A stretch of 48,741 nt of DNA from Gemmatimonadota bacterium (GCA_021299375.1 JAJTGR010000005.1:1-48741); one strand, 5' to 3'; positions 17,489-26,425 are shown, numbered from the stretch's first letter. The notes: generated from the letters alone by a model not told the origin. Numbers and translations are program-made.

Positions 17489-18685
17489 ATGCCTGCGCCG
17501 AATGCCGTGACACCTCCCGCCATCGTGGCCGATTTCTACGACTGGTTCGCGGCGCTTCCCGTACCGGTGCAGGAGGCGCGCACCAGGCTCCGGGCCTTCC
17601 TGCGCGACGAATGGGAGCCGCGCGCCAATCACTATTGGGAGCGAGCCGAGTTCCCTCGCGAGTATCTGGTCGGAGCGATGCGCGAACTCGACCTCCTGCG
17701 CGGGGCGTGGACGCCGGAACGAACCGCATACGCCACGCTCATGGATGGCCTGCTCAGCATGGAGTTCGCGCGTGTCGATCCCTCGCTCGCCACCTTCTTC
17801 GGGGTACACGCGGGGCTGTGCATGGGGGCGATCGCGCTGTGCGGGTCGGAGGCGCAGCAGGCCGAGTGGCTGCCGGCGCTGCGCTCGTGGGACCTCGTGG
17901 GGGCCTTCGGGCTCACCGAGCCTGATGTAGGCTCCGGCGTGGCCCGCGGGCTTACCACGACCTGCCGGCGTGAGGGGGAGGCGTGGGTCCTCAACGGGCA
18001 GAAAAAGTGGATCGGCAACGCCACATGGTGCGATGTGGTGATCGTGTGGGCACGCGACGAGGCCGACCGACAAGTGAAGGGGTTCATCGTGCGAACCACG
18101 CTGCCCGGCTACTCCGCCGACCTCATGCACGGCAAGATCGCACAGCGCACGGTGCACAACGGGCTCATCACGCTGCGTGACGTACGTGTGCATGAACGCG
18201 ACCGTTTGCAGGGGGCGCACACCTTCGCAGACACCCAGCGGGTACTCGTCACGGCGCGCTGCGGCACCGCCTGGCAGGGAGTAGGCTGCGCCATGGGCGC
18301 GTATGAGCACGCGCTGCGCTACGCCCAGACGCGAACGCAGTTCGGACGTCCGATCGGCGGGTTCCAGCTCGTGCAGATGATGTTGGTCACCATGCTTGGC
18401 AGCGTCACGGCGATGATCGGCCTCGCGATGCGCGCCAGCGAATTGCAGGACCGTCTCGGACCTGTGGACGAGCTGTCGGCGCTCGCCAAGCAATTCTGTG
18501 CGGCCAGGTGCCGCGAAGTCGTCCAACTCGCCCGCGAATCCCTCGGTGGCAACGGCATCCTGCTGGAATACCACGTGGCCCGACTCTTTGCCGATGCCGA
18601 GGCGATCTACAGCTACGAAGGCTCGAACGAGATCAACGCCCTGATCGTGGGACGTGCCATCACGGGACATTCGGCGTTCGTCTGA
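17489..18685 (+). CDS. Acyl-CoA dehydrogenase, glutaryl-CoA dehydrogenase-like
   Basis: 398 residues, full length for the family. The flavin/substrate loop LVGAFGLTEPDVGS, the NGQKKWIGNA strand and the C-terminal helical domain (TRTQFGRPIGGFQLVQ) are intact. The catalytic base is Glu377 in YSYEGSNEINALIVGRAITG, a position and sequence most like glutaryl-CoA dehydrogenase (YEGT and a similar tail). It would use FAD and pass electrons to ETF; if a true glutaryl-CoA dehydrogenase, it makes crotonyl-CoA in lysine/tryptophan degradation. The substrate is inferred from similarity only. ATG 17489 lies 39 bp from the divergent synthase; the upstream in-frame part is antisense to that gene. Confidence 0.88.
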   Translation: MPAPNAVTPPAIVADFYDWFAALPVPVQEARTRLRAFLRDEWEPRANHYWERAEFPREYLVGAMRELDLLRGAWTPERTAYATLMDGLLSMEFARVDPSLATFFGVHAGLCMGAIALCGSEAQQAEWLPALRSWDLVGAFGLTEPDVGSGVARGLTTTCRREGEAWVLNGQKKWIGNATWCDVVIVWARDEADRQVKGFIVRTTLPGYSADLMHGKIAQRTVHNGLITLRDVRVHERDRLQGAHTFADTQRVLVTARCGTAWQGVGCAMGAYEHALRYAQTRTQFGRPIGGFQLVQMMLVTMLGSVTAMIGLAMRASELQDRLGPVDELSALAKQFCAARCREVVQLARESLGGNGILLEYHVARLFADAEAIYSYEGSNEINALIVGRAITGHSAFV

Positions 18686-18712
18686 CCATCGAGGCGCCGA
18701 GTCGCGGCCCTC

Positions 18713-19456
18713 TCAGCGATCGAGCCCGTACACGACGGTGGTCACCACGCGAACGCGCTTGACGACCTGGCTTTCCTCGGTGATCCCCATGGCCTGGTCG
18801 CGCGGCAGGATTTCGAAGACGCCCTGACTGGCGCTCCGAATGCCGGAGAGCTGGCTGGCGGCATCCTTGGCGAACTGCTCGGCGCCTTCGCGGGCCCTCG
18901 CGGTGGCCTCGGCGATCATGGCGGGCTTGAGTGCATTGAGCTTCGTGAACACGCAGGTCGGACCACCGCCTCCGTACTCCTGGCCGGAGGACAGCACGAC
19001 CCCGTTGCGGACGAGCTCTGGCACCCGCTGGCTGGCCGCCTGCACGAGGTCGACGCGCGGCGAGCGCACCACCAGGGTCTGGCGGATGATGTAGCGGGCC
19101 GTGCTCGCATAACCGCCAAGCGTGCGCGCATCCTGCACCGAGAATTCCTGGACGGTGATCTCGGTGCCGGCCGAGTCGAGGCCCTGCTCGCGCAGGAACA
19201 CCCGCACCTGCTGCACGTTGCGCTCGAGTGCCGCATTGGCGCGTCCGAGGTCATCGTCGGTCACCACGAGCCGCAGCGGCCAGATCGCGAGATCGGCTTT
19301 CGCTTCCCGTTCGGCGACACCCTTCACCGACACCGTGCGGTCGGCGGTGCGGAAGCGCGAGAACCCCGCGCCGACGAAAAAGCCCCCCGCCGTGATGCCG
19401 AGCGCGAGCAGGACGGCAGGAATGATCGGGGCGCGGGACGTGGGCAAGGTGGTCAT
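18713..19456 (-). CDS. SIMPL (DUF541) domain protein with N-terminal membrane anchor
   Basis: 247 residues. A single hydrophobic segment (~11-33, IIPAVLLALGITAGGFFVGA) serves as anchor or uncleaved signal. The SIMPL domain follows (TVSVKGVAEREAKADLAIWP to the VVTTVVYGLDR end). Such periplasmic or surface proteins resemble E. coli YggE and are linked to oxidative stress; the biochemical role is not known. Two Cys-free halves and a GQEYGGGGPTCVFTKLNAL segment are visible. Start ATG 19456 gives the membrane segment at the N-terminus; an in-frame extension to 19543 is possible but Arg/Pro-rich and unlikely. No clear ribosome-binding site. Confidence 0.85.
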   Translation of the reverse strand: MTTLPTSRAPIIPAVLLALGITAGGFFVGAGFSRFRTADRTVSVKGVAEREAKADLAIWPLRLVVTDDDLGRANAALERNVQQVRVFLREQGLDSAGTEITVQEFSVQDARTLGGYASTARYIIRQTLVVRSPRVDLVQAASQRVPELVRNGVVLSSGQEYGGGGPTCVFTKLNALKPAMIAEATARAREGAEQFAKDAASQLSGIRSASQGVFEILPRDQAMGITEESQVVKRVRVVTTVVYGLDR

Positions 19457-19839
19457 CGTGATTCGGTGGTGAAGGGGTCGGCGCGGTCTGGGTTGGGCGT
19501 CGTGAATGCCGGGCGGCTGACCGTGTCGGGTCGCCACGCCCACGTGATGAGTTACCCCGAGGTCCCCGCCTTGTCACGTATCCGGTGTCCGCCCTCGGGG
19601 GGCCTGACGCGGCGCGAGTCGAGGACCGTGTGGCTGTTCCTCGTCCTGCCGACCCACCACGGCCCCTCGTCGCGCCAGCGCTCGCCGCGGCAACCCTCGC
19701 CGCGGGCGTCGTGCGAGGTACGGCCGCCCATCTGGGGCCGCCTCAGGGGCACCCGGGGGGCACGTGGACCACCGCGCCCGTGGGCGGCGCCCTCCGGGTG
19801 CGGCTGACCGACTCAGGCTGGGCGTGAGCCCGTCGTCGG
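19457..19839. other. 383-bp stretch without a supported gene
   Basis: It lies between the histidine kinase and the SIMPL gene, both on the minus strand, and must contain any promoter for the latter. Short frames in several phases (for example an 80-codon GTG frame at 19585-19827 +) lack ribosome-binding sites and domain character. I see no convincing hairpin with a T-run. Confidence 0.5.
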
Positions 19840-20988
19840 CTAGCGGTCGTCGATGGGCAGCCGGATCTCCACGCGGCATCCGCCCGTCGGCAGGTTGCTC
19901 ATGCGGAACGCGTATCGGTCGCCGTAGAGCATGGTGAGCCGGGAGCGCGTGTTGGTCAGCCCGATCCCGAGGCCATCAACCGACGGAACGGCGGCCAGGA
20001 AGCGGCCACTCGTGGTCAGCAGGCCGTCGAGCCCCTTGCCGTTGTCCTCGACCACGATCTCGAGGCTCCGGCCGTTGCGCGTCAGGCGCACTTCGATGGT
20101 CTGGTCACGATACCCCGGGGCCAGCCCGTGCTTCAGCGCGTTCTCGACGAGGGGTTGGAGCAGAAAGCTGGGGACCATGAGGTCGACGACCGATGGATCG
20201 ACGGTGATGTCGGCGTCGAGACCGGCGCCATAGCGCACCCGGGCGATCTGCAGGTACAGCTCCACCAGTTCGATCTCCTGCCACACCGGAATGAGCGACT
20301 GCGCGGCGCTGCGCAGCGACAGGCGCAGGAGGTCGGCCACCCGCGTCAGCGTACGCTGCGCTTCCTGCACGTCCATTTCCATCAGCTCCGCCACCGAATT
20401 GAGGGCGTTGAAGAGGAAGTGCGGGTTGAGCTGCATGCGCAATGCCTCGAGCTGTGTGCGGGCCAGCTTCTGTTCGAGCGCGGTGGCGGCTCGGTCGCGC
20501 TCGCGGTAGCGCCGTACGAACTCGACCATGTACGCGGCCCCGAGCACCGCCCAGTAGAGCACCACCTGGATGTCGAGGTGGTTGACCAGCACGACCCGCA
20601 CCGCGAAGGCGAAGCTCGTGACTTGCCCGACGGCCCCGAACACGTGGTCGAGCCACGCGATGGCGAGCACATTCACGGTGCACACGACCACGGTGCTGCC
20701 GACGTGTACCGCAAGCCATGGTAGCGCCCGGGCCGAATCCAGCTTGACGCGATCGACCAGCGTGAGGATGAGTTGCGACCAGACACCCCACAGCATCCAC
20801 GCGGAACCCTGCCACACCAGCGCCGTGCCCAGCCCATAGTGGGTGCCCGAGGCATCCCCGACCAGGACAAGCTGGGTGGCCGCGAGAGCCGAGGGGACGA
20901 CCCACACGACGGCGAAGAGCAGGCGCGTGAGTTGGCGAAGGCGGTGACCTTCGTCGGCAATCGTGAAGGGGAGTGACGGAGCGGCCAT
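19840..20988 (-). CDS. LytS/YehU-type sensor histidine kinase
   Basis: 382 residues. Four hydrophobic segments at ~23-40, 53-77, 88-112 and 126-155 form a membrane domain, then a coiled linker (VRRYRERDRAATALEQKLAR). The His_kinase (PF06580) box is LRMQLNPHFLFNALNSVAEL with phospho-acceptor His190. The HATPase_c region carries the N box (LLQPLVENALKHGLAPG), G1 (VVEDNGKGLDG) and G2 (GLGIGLTNTRSRL). It should phosphorylate the LytTR regulator encoded divergently at 21304. The ATG at 20988 has only a weak leader. The signal sensed is not evident; the membrane helices have no known sensor domain that I recognise. Confidence 0.9.
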   Translation of the reverse strand: MAAPSLPFTIADEGHRLRQLTRLLFAVVWVVPSALAATQLVLVGDASGTHYGLGTALVWQGSAWMLWGVWSQLILTLVDRVKLDSARALPWLAVHVGSTVVVCTVNVLAIAWLDHVFGAVGQVTSFAFAVRVVLVNHLDIQVVLYWAVLGAAYMVEFVRRYRERDRAATALEQKLARTQLEALRMQLNPHFLFNALNSVAELMEMDVQEAQRTLTRVADLLRLSLRSAAQSLIPVWQEIELVELYLQIARVRYGAGLDADITVDPSVVDLMVPSFLLQPLVENALKHGLAPGYRDQTIEVRLTRNGRSLEIVVEDNGKGLDGLLTTSGRFLAAVPSVDGLGIGLTNTRSRLTMLYGDRYAFRMSNLPTGGCRVEIRLPIDDR

Positions 20989-21303
20989 GGCGGTGGACGA
21001 GGTGCGGTCGGCGCGCGCCGAACCGCATCGAGCGGCTGGAACTCGGGCGTGATGACCGTCGTATCAGGAATCGCGACGGCCAGTGCAGCCCGTTGGCTGC
21101 ACTTTCGCTCGTCGGGTTTTGGTGCAAGGCTTCTCAGTGTACAGGCATGATGCATGGAATCGGGACGGTGTGCCACCGGCACATGGCGCGTGACCCGCAC
21201 CGTGCCGGTGGCCGAAATCCGTCAACGTTGGTGATGCCGCGACGCGCCGTACCTCCCGGCGCTGACCCCCGGGCGCACCGGCGTCCCAATCGGAGGGGAG
21301 AGC
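20989..21303. promoter_or_regulatory. Divergent control region of the LytS/LytTR pair, with an 11-bp inverted repeat
   Basis: 315 bp separate the two divergent genes. GCCACCGGCAC (21172-21182) and GTGCCGGTGGC (21202-21212) are perfect inverted copies 19 bp apart. A smaller stem, GCAGCC-CGTT-GGCTGC, lies near 21087. The repeat may be an operator or form a leader hairpin for the regulator mRNA. No clean promoter could be assigned. Confidence 0.4.
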
Positions 21304-22149
21304 GTGCGTGTGCGAGTCCTGATCGTGGATGACGAAGCGCTGGCCCGTCAGCGAGTGCGTCGGCTGCTGCAGAAGGAGCCTGATGTGGACGTGGTCGGCG
21401 AAGCCGAGTCGGGGCACGAAGCGGTGACGATGATCCGTGCGTTGCAGCCGGATCTCGTCTGTCTCGACGTGCAGATGCCCGGACTCGATGGATTCGGGGT
21501 GCTGCGAGAGGTTGATGGCGGGCCCGTGCCGATGGTGCTGTTCGTTACGGCCTACGACGAGCATGCGCAACGGGCCTTCGACGTGCATGCGGTCGACTAC
21601 GTCCTCAAGCCGGTCGATGCGGACCGCTTTCGCGCGGCGTTCGACAAGGCCCGCAAGCAGCGGGCCAATGCTGTCGCCGCGGAGCGCCTCGGCGAACTGC
21701 TCGACACGGTGCGCCGGCTGGCCGATGGTGGCGCTCCCGGCGAGGCGGCCGGGGCGGCGGTCCCGGGGCCCACTGCCGCGGGGGCGTCGGTGGGCGCCGC
21801 GCCAAGCGCCAGCGGCCGGTACGCGAGCCGCATCCTCGTCAAGCAGGATGGTCGCATGTTCTTCGTGAAGACCACGGAGATCGACTGGATCGAGGCCGAC
21901 CGCAACTACGTCAAGCTGCACGTCGGCAAGACGGCGCACACCATCCGTGAGCGCATCAGTCATCTCGAGGAAACGCTCGACCCGCGGCTGTTCGTACGCA
22001 TCCATCGGTCCACCATCGTCAACCTGAACCGCGTGCGGGAGATGCAGCAGTGGTTCTCGGGCGACTACGTCGTGATCCTCGAAGACGGCACCCGCCTGCG
22101 GCTCAGTCGTCATTACCGCGACCGGGTGGAGCGGCAGGTCGGCGTCTGA
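21304..22149 (+). CDS. LytTR-family response regulator
   Basis: 281 residues. The receiver domain starts VRVLIVDDEALARQR and has phospho-acceptor Asp55 (LVCLDVQMPG), Thr in FVTAYDEHA and Lys in YVLKPVD. A variable Ala/Gly/Pro linker (~145-175) leads to the LytTR DNA-binding domain: MFFVKTTEIDWIEADRNYVK, LFVRIHRSTIVNLNRVRE and the LRLSRHYRDRVE end. GTG 21304 is the start because GGAGG sits seven bases upstream; a second GTG at 21310 is too far from it. It is divergent from its probable kinase. LytTR proteins bind pairs of direct repeats, so the inverted repeat in the shared upstream region may not be its own site. Confidence 0.92.
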   Translation: MRVRVLIVDDEALARQRVRRLLQKEPDVDVVGEAESGHEAVTMIRALQPDLVCLDVQMPGLDGFGVLREVDGGPVPMVLFVTAYDEHAQRAFDVHAVDYVLKPVDADRFRAAFDKARKQRANAVAAERLGELLDTVRRLADGGAPGEAAGAAVPGPTAAGASVGAAPSASGRYASRILVKQDGRMFFVKTTEIDWIEADRNYVKLHVGKTAHTIRERISHLEETLDPRLFVRIHRSTIVNLNRVREMQQWFSGDYVVILEDGTRLRLSRHYRDRVERQVGV

Positions 22150-22168
22150 CGATCTTGGGGATGGCCTG

Positions 22169-23146
22169 ATGCCGATCGGGCAGCGGTTCGCGTCGCCCAG
22201 TTGGCAGGCTCGGCTCGTGCACCTGCTGGTGGCGGCGCGCATGCGGCCACATGCGCGACGTCCGATCGATCCCCTCTGGGTACGAGAGCACATGGGGCGT
22301 CCGCGTTCCGCCCGGAGGCTGATGGCGCGCTCGACCGGGGCTACCGTCCAACTCCGTGCCGCCACGGGCCGGTGGCCGGGTGGTGAAGTGCTCCAGTGGC
22401 CCGGCATTGATCAGACCCGGGCGCCGGTGCTGCTCTACCTGCACGGCGGTGGCTACATCGGTTGCTCGCCAGAAACACACCGCTCGCTGGTGGGGTCGCT
22501 GGTGCGCCGGGTTCGCGGCTCCGCCTTCGTGCCTCGGTACCGTTTGGCACCGGAGCATCCGTTTCCCGCGGCGCTCGACGATGCGCGCGGGGCCTATCGG
22601 TACCTGCTCGACGAGCTACAGGTCGATCCCGCGCGTCTCGTCCTCGTCGGCGACTCGGCCGGCGGCGGACTGGTGCTGGCCTTGGCGCTGGCCGCACGAG
22701 AGGCCGGGTGGCCGCTCCCCGCCGCACTGGTGACCTTCAGTCCGTGGACGGATCTGGCGGCCACCGGCCCGTCGCTCGACGAGAACAGCGACCGGTGCGC
22801 CATGTTCGCTGGTGAGACCATTCGCCGGGCCGCACGGTTCTATCTCGGTGAGACCGATCCGTATGCCCCGCTCGTCTCTCCGCTGTATGGCGACCTGCGC
22901 GGCCTGCCACCGCTTCTGGTGCACGCGAGCACCGATGAGGTGCTCCGCGATGATGCCGTGCGCCTGGCCGAGCGCGCCCGTGAGGCTGGCGTGTCCGTCG
23001 AACTCCAACTGTGGCGGCACGTGCCGCACGTCTGGCAGTTCTTTGCGGCCGTCTTGCCGGAGGCACGGCAATCCCTGGCGGCGACTCGCCGCTTCATTCT
23101 GCACCAGACCAGCCTCACAATTGCACACCGATCGCCCGTCACGTGA
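22169..23146 (+). CDS. Alpha/beta hydrolase, hormone-sensitive-lipase family
   Basis: 325 residues. The oxyanion motif HGGGYIGCS starts at His92, and the nucleophile is Ser163 in VLVGDSAGGGLVLA. The acid is probably Asp in STDEVLRDDA, and the His is in LQLWRHVPHVWQFF. This is the HSL (family IV) esterase layout; the likely role is carboxylester hydrolysis in the cytoplasm, substrate unknown. No signal peptide. The gene begins 19 bp after the regulator and ends overlapping the next start (GTGA), so the three probably form one transcript, although a regulator-esterase link is not an established one. Confidence 0.88.
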   Translation: MPIGQRFASPSWQARLVHLLVAARMRPHARRPIDPLWVREHMGRPRSARRLMARSTGATVQLRAATGRWPGGEVLQWPGIDQTRAPVLLYLHGGGYIGCSPETHRSLVGSLVRRVRGSAFVPRYRLAPEHPFPAALDDARGAYRYLLDELQVDPARLVLVGDSAGGGLVLALALAAREAGWPLPAALVTFSPWTDLAATGPSLDENSDRCAMFAGETIRRAARFYLGETDPYAPLVSPLYGDLRGLPPLLVHASTDEVLRDDAVRLAERAREAGVSVELQLWRHVPHVWQFFAAVLPEARQSLAATRRFILHQTSLTIAHRSPVT

Positions 23147-23487
23147 CGTTCCGTGACGCGGTCTTCGACGAGGCGTCCTGCGAGCAACTCCAAGCCGCGA
23201 TGTCCGACGAAATCTTTCCCCCGTATCGCTCCCCAGATTGGGTCCCGCTGCAGCGCGCGCTGTCGACCGTCTTCGGTGCGACGGCAGCCGAGGCAACTTC
23301 GGCCTTCTGGTTCATCGGCTTCGTCAATGGGCCGGTGGACGTCGGGGAACTCCGACTGTACGAGCATACGGCAACGCGCCGGCGTCTGGCGCTGGACCGT
23401 GAGGGCGGGGCGTATCGGTGGCTCGAGGCGATCGGCCACTACGTCCGGGTGGCTGGGGACGAGGCGCTGATCGAGACGCTCATCTGA
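23143..23487 (+). CDS. Orphan protein translationally coupled to the hydrolase
   Basis: 114 residues, no recognised family. GTG 23143 overlaps the hydrolase stop (GTGA), a typical coupling signal; ATG 23200 is an alternative start without it. The sequence is soluble and mixed, with an aromatic core (TSAFWFIGFVNGPVDVGELR) and an ordered-looking end (RWLEAIGHYVRVAGDEALIE). It has no signal peptide or membrane helix. The overlap suggests it works with, or is made in proportion to, the esterase. Confidence 0.6.
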   Translation: MTFRDAVFDEASCEQLQAAMSDEIFPPYRSPDWVPLQRALSTVFGATAAEATSAFWFIGFVNGPVDVGELRLYEHTATRRRLALDREGGAYRWLEAIGHYVRVAGDEALIETLI

Positions 23488-23535
23488 CGCGCCGGTGGAC
23501 GCAGGACTCCGCTGAAGTCGCCGGAGCCCGCCACC

Positions 23536-23547
23536 GATACTCCCCGC
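23536..23547 (+). promoter_or_regulatory. -10 element before the repeat protein start (leaderless candidate)
   Basis: GATACT (23536-23541) ends six bases before ATG 23548, and there is no Shine-Dalgarno sequence. The -35 candidate CTGAAG (23512-23517, 18-bp spacing) is weak. The same hexamer serves as -10 for the hyperacidic gene. Confidence 0.4.
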
Positions 23548-25272
23548 ATGCCGTTTGACCTCACTGGAGCCGCCGGACTCGGACGTCCACGCACGACGCC
23601 GGCTGGCGCCGGACGGCCGATCGATCCCGCGCGGGCGCTGCTGCCCGTGGGAGGGGTCGCTCCGCGCACCCCACCCTCGGCGGATGCCTTGCTGGGTCGG
23701 AGTGGGGTGGAACTCAGCGACCTGCTGCTGACCGCCGACATTCTCGAACAGCGCGATGGGGTGGCACCGGTTGCGCTCGAAATGGGATTGGAAGGCGCGC
23801 GGGCCGCCCTGCTGCGGCACCAACCGGGCGATGCGCTGGCGGCCCTCGATAGGGTCTGGTCGACGGCGCAGCGCAGCGAGGAAGGCTGGTATCTCCGATC
23901 GGGTGCCTTGACCGTGATGGGGTTACCGGGCGAAGGGGACCGCATTGCAGCCGAAGGGCTGCACCTGATGCCGACGTCGCTGGCGTTGCGGCTGGTGCAG
24001 TCCGTCGCCCTCGTGCTCGTCGGCGACGTCACGGGGGCGCGGGCCGCGCTCGCGCCCGCACTGGATGCGTCGCCACGCAATCCGGTGCTCCTGGCACAAC
24101 AGGCGGTGATCGTGGCCCGGCACGGCCTCATCGACGATGGCGCGGAGCTGCTCGAGCGCGCACTGGCGGACAGTCCGGATCATCCGGCCTTCGTGTGGGC
24201 GAGAGGCATGGTGCGGGCCATGGCGGCCGATCGCACACGACGGGCGGCTCGAATCGGGGTGGAGAGCGACCCGCACCGTCCGACCGATCCGCGGACTGAC
24301 GGACCGAGTGGCGCGACAGGACGCCCGGGACCCATTGGCTGGCCGGAGGACGACCCCCCGGTCGACGGGGCCGAGGCCGCAGGGCTCGACGAGCCCCCGT
24401 CGGACGGATGCGGCAACGACCTGGCGGCGGTCGCCTTTTCCCGCATGGGTGCCCGCCTCGGCACATCGACCGACCTCGAACTCGCGCGTGAGGCCCGCGT
24501 GTTGGTGCGCGCGTTTTCGAGCGGCGGGACCATGGCCTCCGCCGTCCTGCCGGAGCAGGCCCACGCCGCCCGTGCGGTTCTCTCGGGGATGCTCTACGTC
24601 ATGTCGCCGCCGGATGGGCCAATGCGGGAGGCTACGCCGCCGGCCGTGGCTGCGCTGCTGGCGCCGCTGCTGAAGGCGCGACGAGGTCCGGCCGCGTTGT
24701 CGAGTGGGGAGGATCTCCTGCGGTTGCTGCGGCGGGCGTCGAACGCGGTGCCGGCCGCGCAGCTGCGTCTGGTGGAGCTACTGTTCCGGCCCGCCGGGGA
24801 CGACACGGCAACCCGCCCTGGCGACCGCGCTCGGAGCGCAGAGCATGATGGGGACCGACCCGCCGTGCATCAGGACGCCGAGCCCACCAGCCCCCTCGTG
24901 CCCATCCGCATGGGATTGGCGCTCCTCGCGGAGTCCCGCGAGACGCGCGCTGCGGAGTTGGCGCTCCGGGCGGCGGATGCCGACGCGGCCAGTACACTGC
25001 GGCGCGAGACGATGCCGTCGCCGCTCGGCGTATCCGCTGTGGTGGCCGGCGGTCGTGATCGATTCACGTCGGATTGGACGACCGCGCGGCTGGTCGCCGA
25101 GCAGCAATCGGTCACCCGCACCAGTGGACGCGGGGCCGGCTTCGTGGCCGTCCTGTGTGTCTCGGCGGCGCTGGCGGCGGCGATCAACGGCGCCACCGTC
25201 ATCGCCGTGGCCCTCGGCATCGGGGCCGCCTGGCTCGGCGGCCGTCGCGGCGCGCGTCCCACGGCCGATTAG
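23548..25272 (+). CDS. TPR-like repeat protein with C-terminal membrane segment
   Basis: 574 residues. Residues ~65-235 are Ala/Leu-rich helical repeats that look like degenerate TPRs (GARAALLRHQPGDALAALDR, then three or four similar blocks). A charged, Pro/Gly-rich linker spans ~235-285. A second helical part runs to ~470, and the C-terminal ~45 residues hold one or two hydrophobic helices (FVAVLCVSAALAAAINGATV and IAVALGIGAAWLGG) followed by a basic end. This suggests a cytoplasmic protein tethered to the membrane at its C-terminus. I recognise no catalytic motif; the function is unknown. The start is set by the -10 box immediately upstream. Confidence 0.65.
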   Translation: MPFDLTGAAGLGRPRTTPAGAGRPIDPARALLPVGGVAPRTPPSADALLGRSGVELSDLLLTADILEQRDGVAPVALEMGLEGARAALLRHQPGDALAALDRVWSTAQRSEEGWYLRSGALTVMGLPGEGDRIAAEGLHLMPTSLALRLVQSVALVLVGDVTGARAALAPALDASPRNPVLLAQQAVIVARHGLIDDGAELLERALADSPDHPAFVWARGMVRAMAADRTRRAARIGVESDPHRPTDPRTDGPSGATGRPGPIGWPEDDPPVDGAEAAGLDEPPSDGCGNDLAAVAFSRMGARLGTSTDLELAREARVLVRAFSSGGTMASAVLPEQAHAARAVLSGMLYVMSPPDGPMREATPPAVAALLAPLLKARRGPAALSSGEDLLRLLRRASNAVPAAQLRLVELLFRPAGDDTATRPGDRARSAEHDGDRPAVHQDAEPTSPLVPIRMGLALLAESRETRAAELALRAADADAASTLRRETMPSPLGVSAVVAGGRDRFTSDWTTARLVAEQQSVTRTSGRGAGFVAVLCVSAALAAAINGATVIAVALGIGAAWLGGRRGARPTAD

Positions 25273-25389
25273 ATTCCGCAGCGCGTCGCACAGACGCCTT
25301 GCCGGCATACCCGTGCCGGGCACCGCGCGGGCCGCGCAGACGCGCGTCCAGCGGCGCCGCTGCCGTTGTCTCGACACCGATCCCACGTC

Positions 25390-26376
25390 ATGGCCCAGTC
25401 CACATCCGCGCCGGTCTCGGCGTTCCTTCGTCATCACTATCGGCACTTCAACGCGGCCGCCCTGATCGACGCCGCCGATGCCTACGTCCGCCATCTCGAC
25501 AACGGCGGCAAGATGATGGTCACACTCGCCGGCGCCATGAGCACCGCGGAACTCGGCCTGTCGCTGGCCGAGATGATCCGCCAGGACAAGGTGCACGCGA
25601 TCACCTGCACGGGTGCGAATCTCGAGGAGGACATCTACAACCTCGTGGCACACGACCACTACGAGCGCGTACCGAACTACCGCGACCTGACGCCGCAGGA
25701 TGAGCAGCGGCTGCTGGAACGGCACTTCAACCGCGTCACCGACACGTGCATCCCCGAGGCGGAGGCGATCCGCCGCATCGAGAAGGCCGTGCTCGACGAG
25801 TGGCAGGCGGCGGACCGCGCGGGCGAGAGCTACTTCCCGCACGAGTTCATGTATCGCATCCTGCTCAGCGGGAAGCTGGAGCCGCACTACCAGATCGACC
25901 CGAAGGACTCCTGGATGCTGGCCGCGGCGCAGAAGAACCTGCCGATCATCGTGCCGGGTTGGGAAGATTCCACGACCGGCAACATCTTCGCGTCGCACGT
26001 GATCGACGGCAACATCAGGAACGTGCACACCGTGAAGGGTGGCATCCAGTACATGATGTACCTTGCCGAGCACTACACGCAGGTCACGAAGGACAGTGCA
26101 CTGGGTTTCTTCCAGATCGGTGGCGGCATCGCCGGCGATTTCCCGATCTGCGTCGTACCGATGCTGCATCAGGACCTCCAGCGCACCGACGTGCCGCTCT
26201 GGGGCTACTTCTGCCAGATCAGCGACTCGACCACCTCGTATGGGTCGTATTCGGGGGCGGTGCCCAACGAGAAGATCACCTGGGGCAAGCTCGGCATCGA
26301 GACGCCCAAGTTCATCATCGAGAGTGACGCGAGCATCGTGGCGCCACTCGTGTTCGCACTCGTCCTCGGACACTAG
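25390..26376 (+). CDS. Deoxyhypusine synthase-family protein
   Basis: 328 residues, a little shorter than eukaryotic deoxyhypusine synthase (~370). The NAD-binding parts are visible (KMMVTLAGAMSTAELG, then VHAITCTGANLEEDIYN and FFQIGGGIAGDFPICVVPML). The active-site Lys is conserved: Lys300 in NEKITWGKL, matching the SWGK lysine that forms the imine intermediate. The family moves the aminobutyl group of spermidine to a lysine of eIF5A, or in homospermidine synthases to putrescine. Bacteria lack eIF5A, so a polyamine product is the more likely outcome here. The gene stands 117 bp after the repeat protein and is convergent with the LysM gene. The family is certain, the reaction inferred. Confidence 0.9.
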   Translation: MAQSTSAPVSAFLRHHYRHFNAAALIDAADAYVRHLDNGGKMMVTLAGAMSTAELGLSLAEMIRQDKVHAITCTGANLEEDIYNLVAHDHYERVPNYRDLTPQDEQRLLERHFNRVTDTCIPEAEAIRRIEKAVLDEWQAADRAGESYFPHEFMYRILLSGKLEPHYQIDPKDSWMLAAAQKNLPIIVPGWEDSTTGNIFASHVIDGNIRNVHTVKGGIQYMMYLAEHYTQVTKDSALGFFQIGGGIAGDFPICVVPMLHQDLQRTDVPLWGYFCQISDSTTSYGSYSGAVPNEKITWGKLGIETPKFIIESDASIVAPLVFALVLGH

Positions 26377-26425
26377 CGTCGGCCACACCGATGGCCTCTC
26401 ACCGCCAGGCGGTGCGAGGCGCCGG

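Noticed and set aside
17450-18670. N-terminal extension of the pseudouridine synthase to 647 residues
   Set aside because: The S4 domain starts exactly at ATG 17449 with a -10 box before it; the upstream part is antisense to the acyl-CoA dehydrogenase.
19585-19827. An 80-codon frame (GTG start) between the SIMPL and histidine kinase genes
   Set aside because: No ribosome-binding site, no family resemblance and overlapping frames of similar length in other phases.
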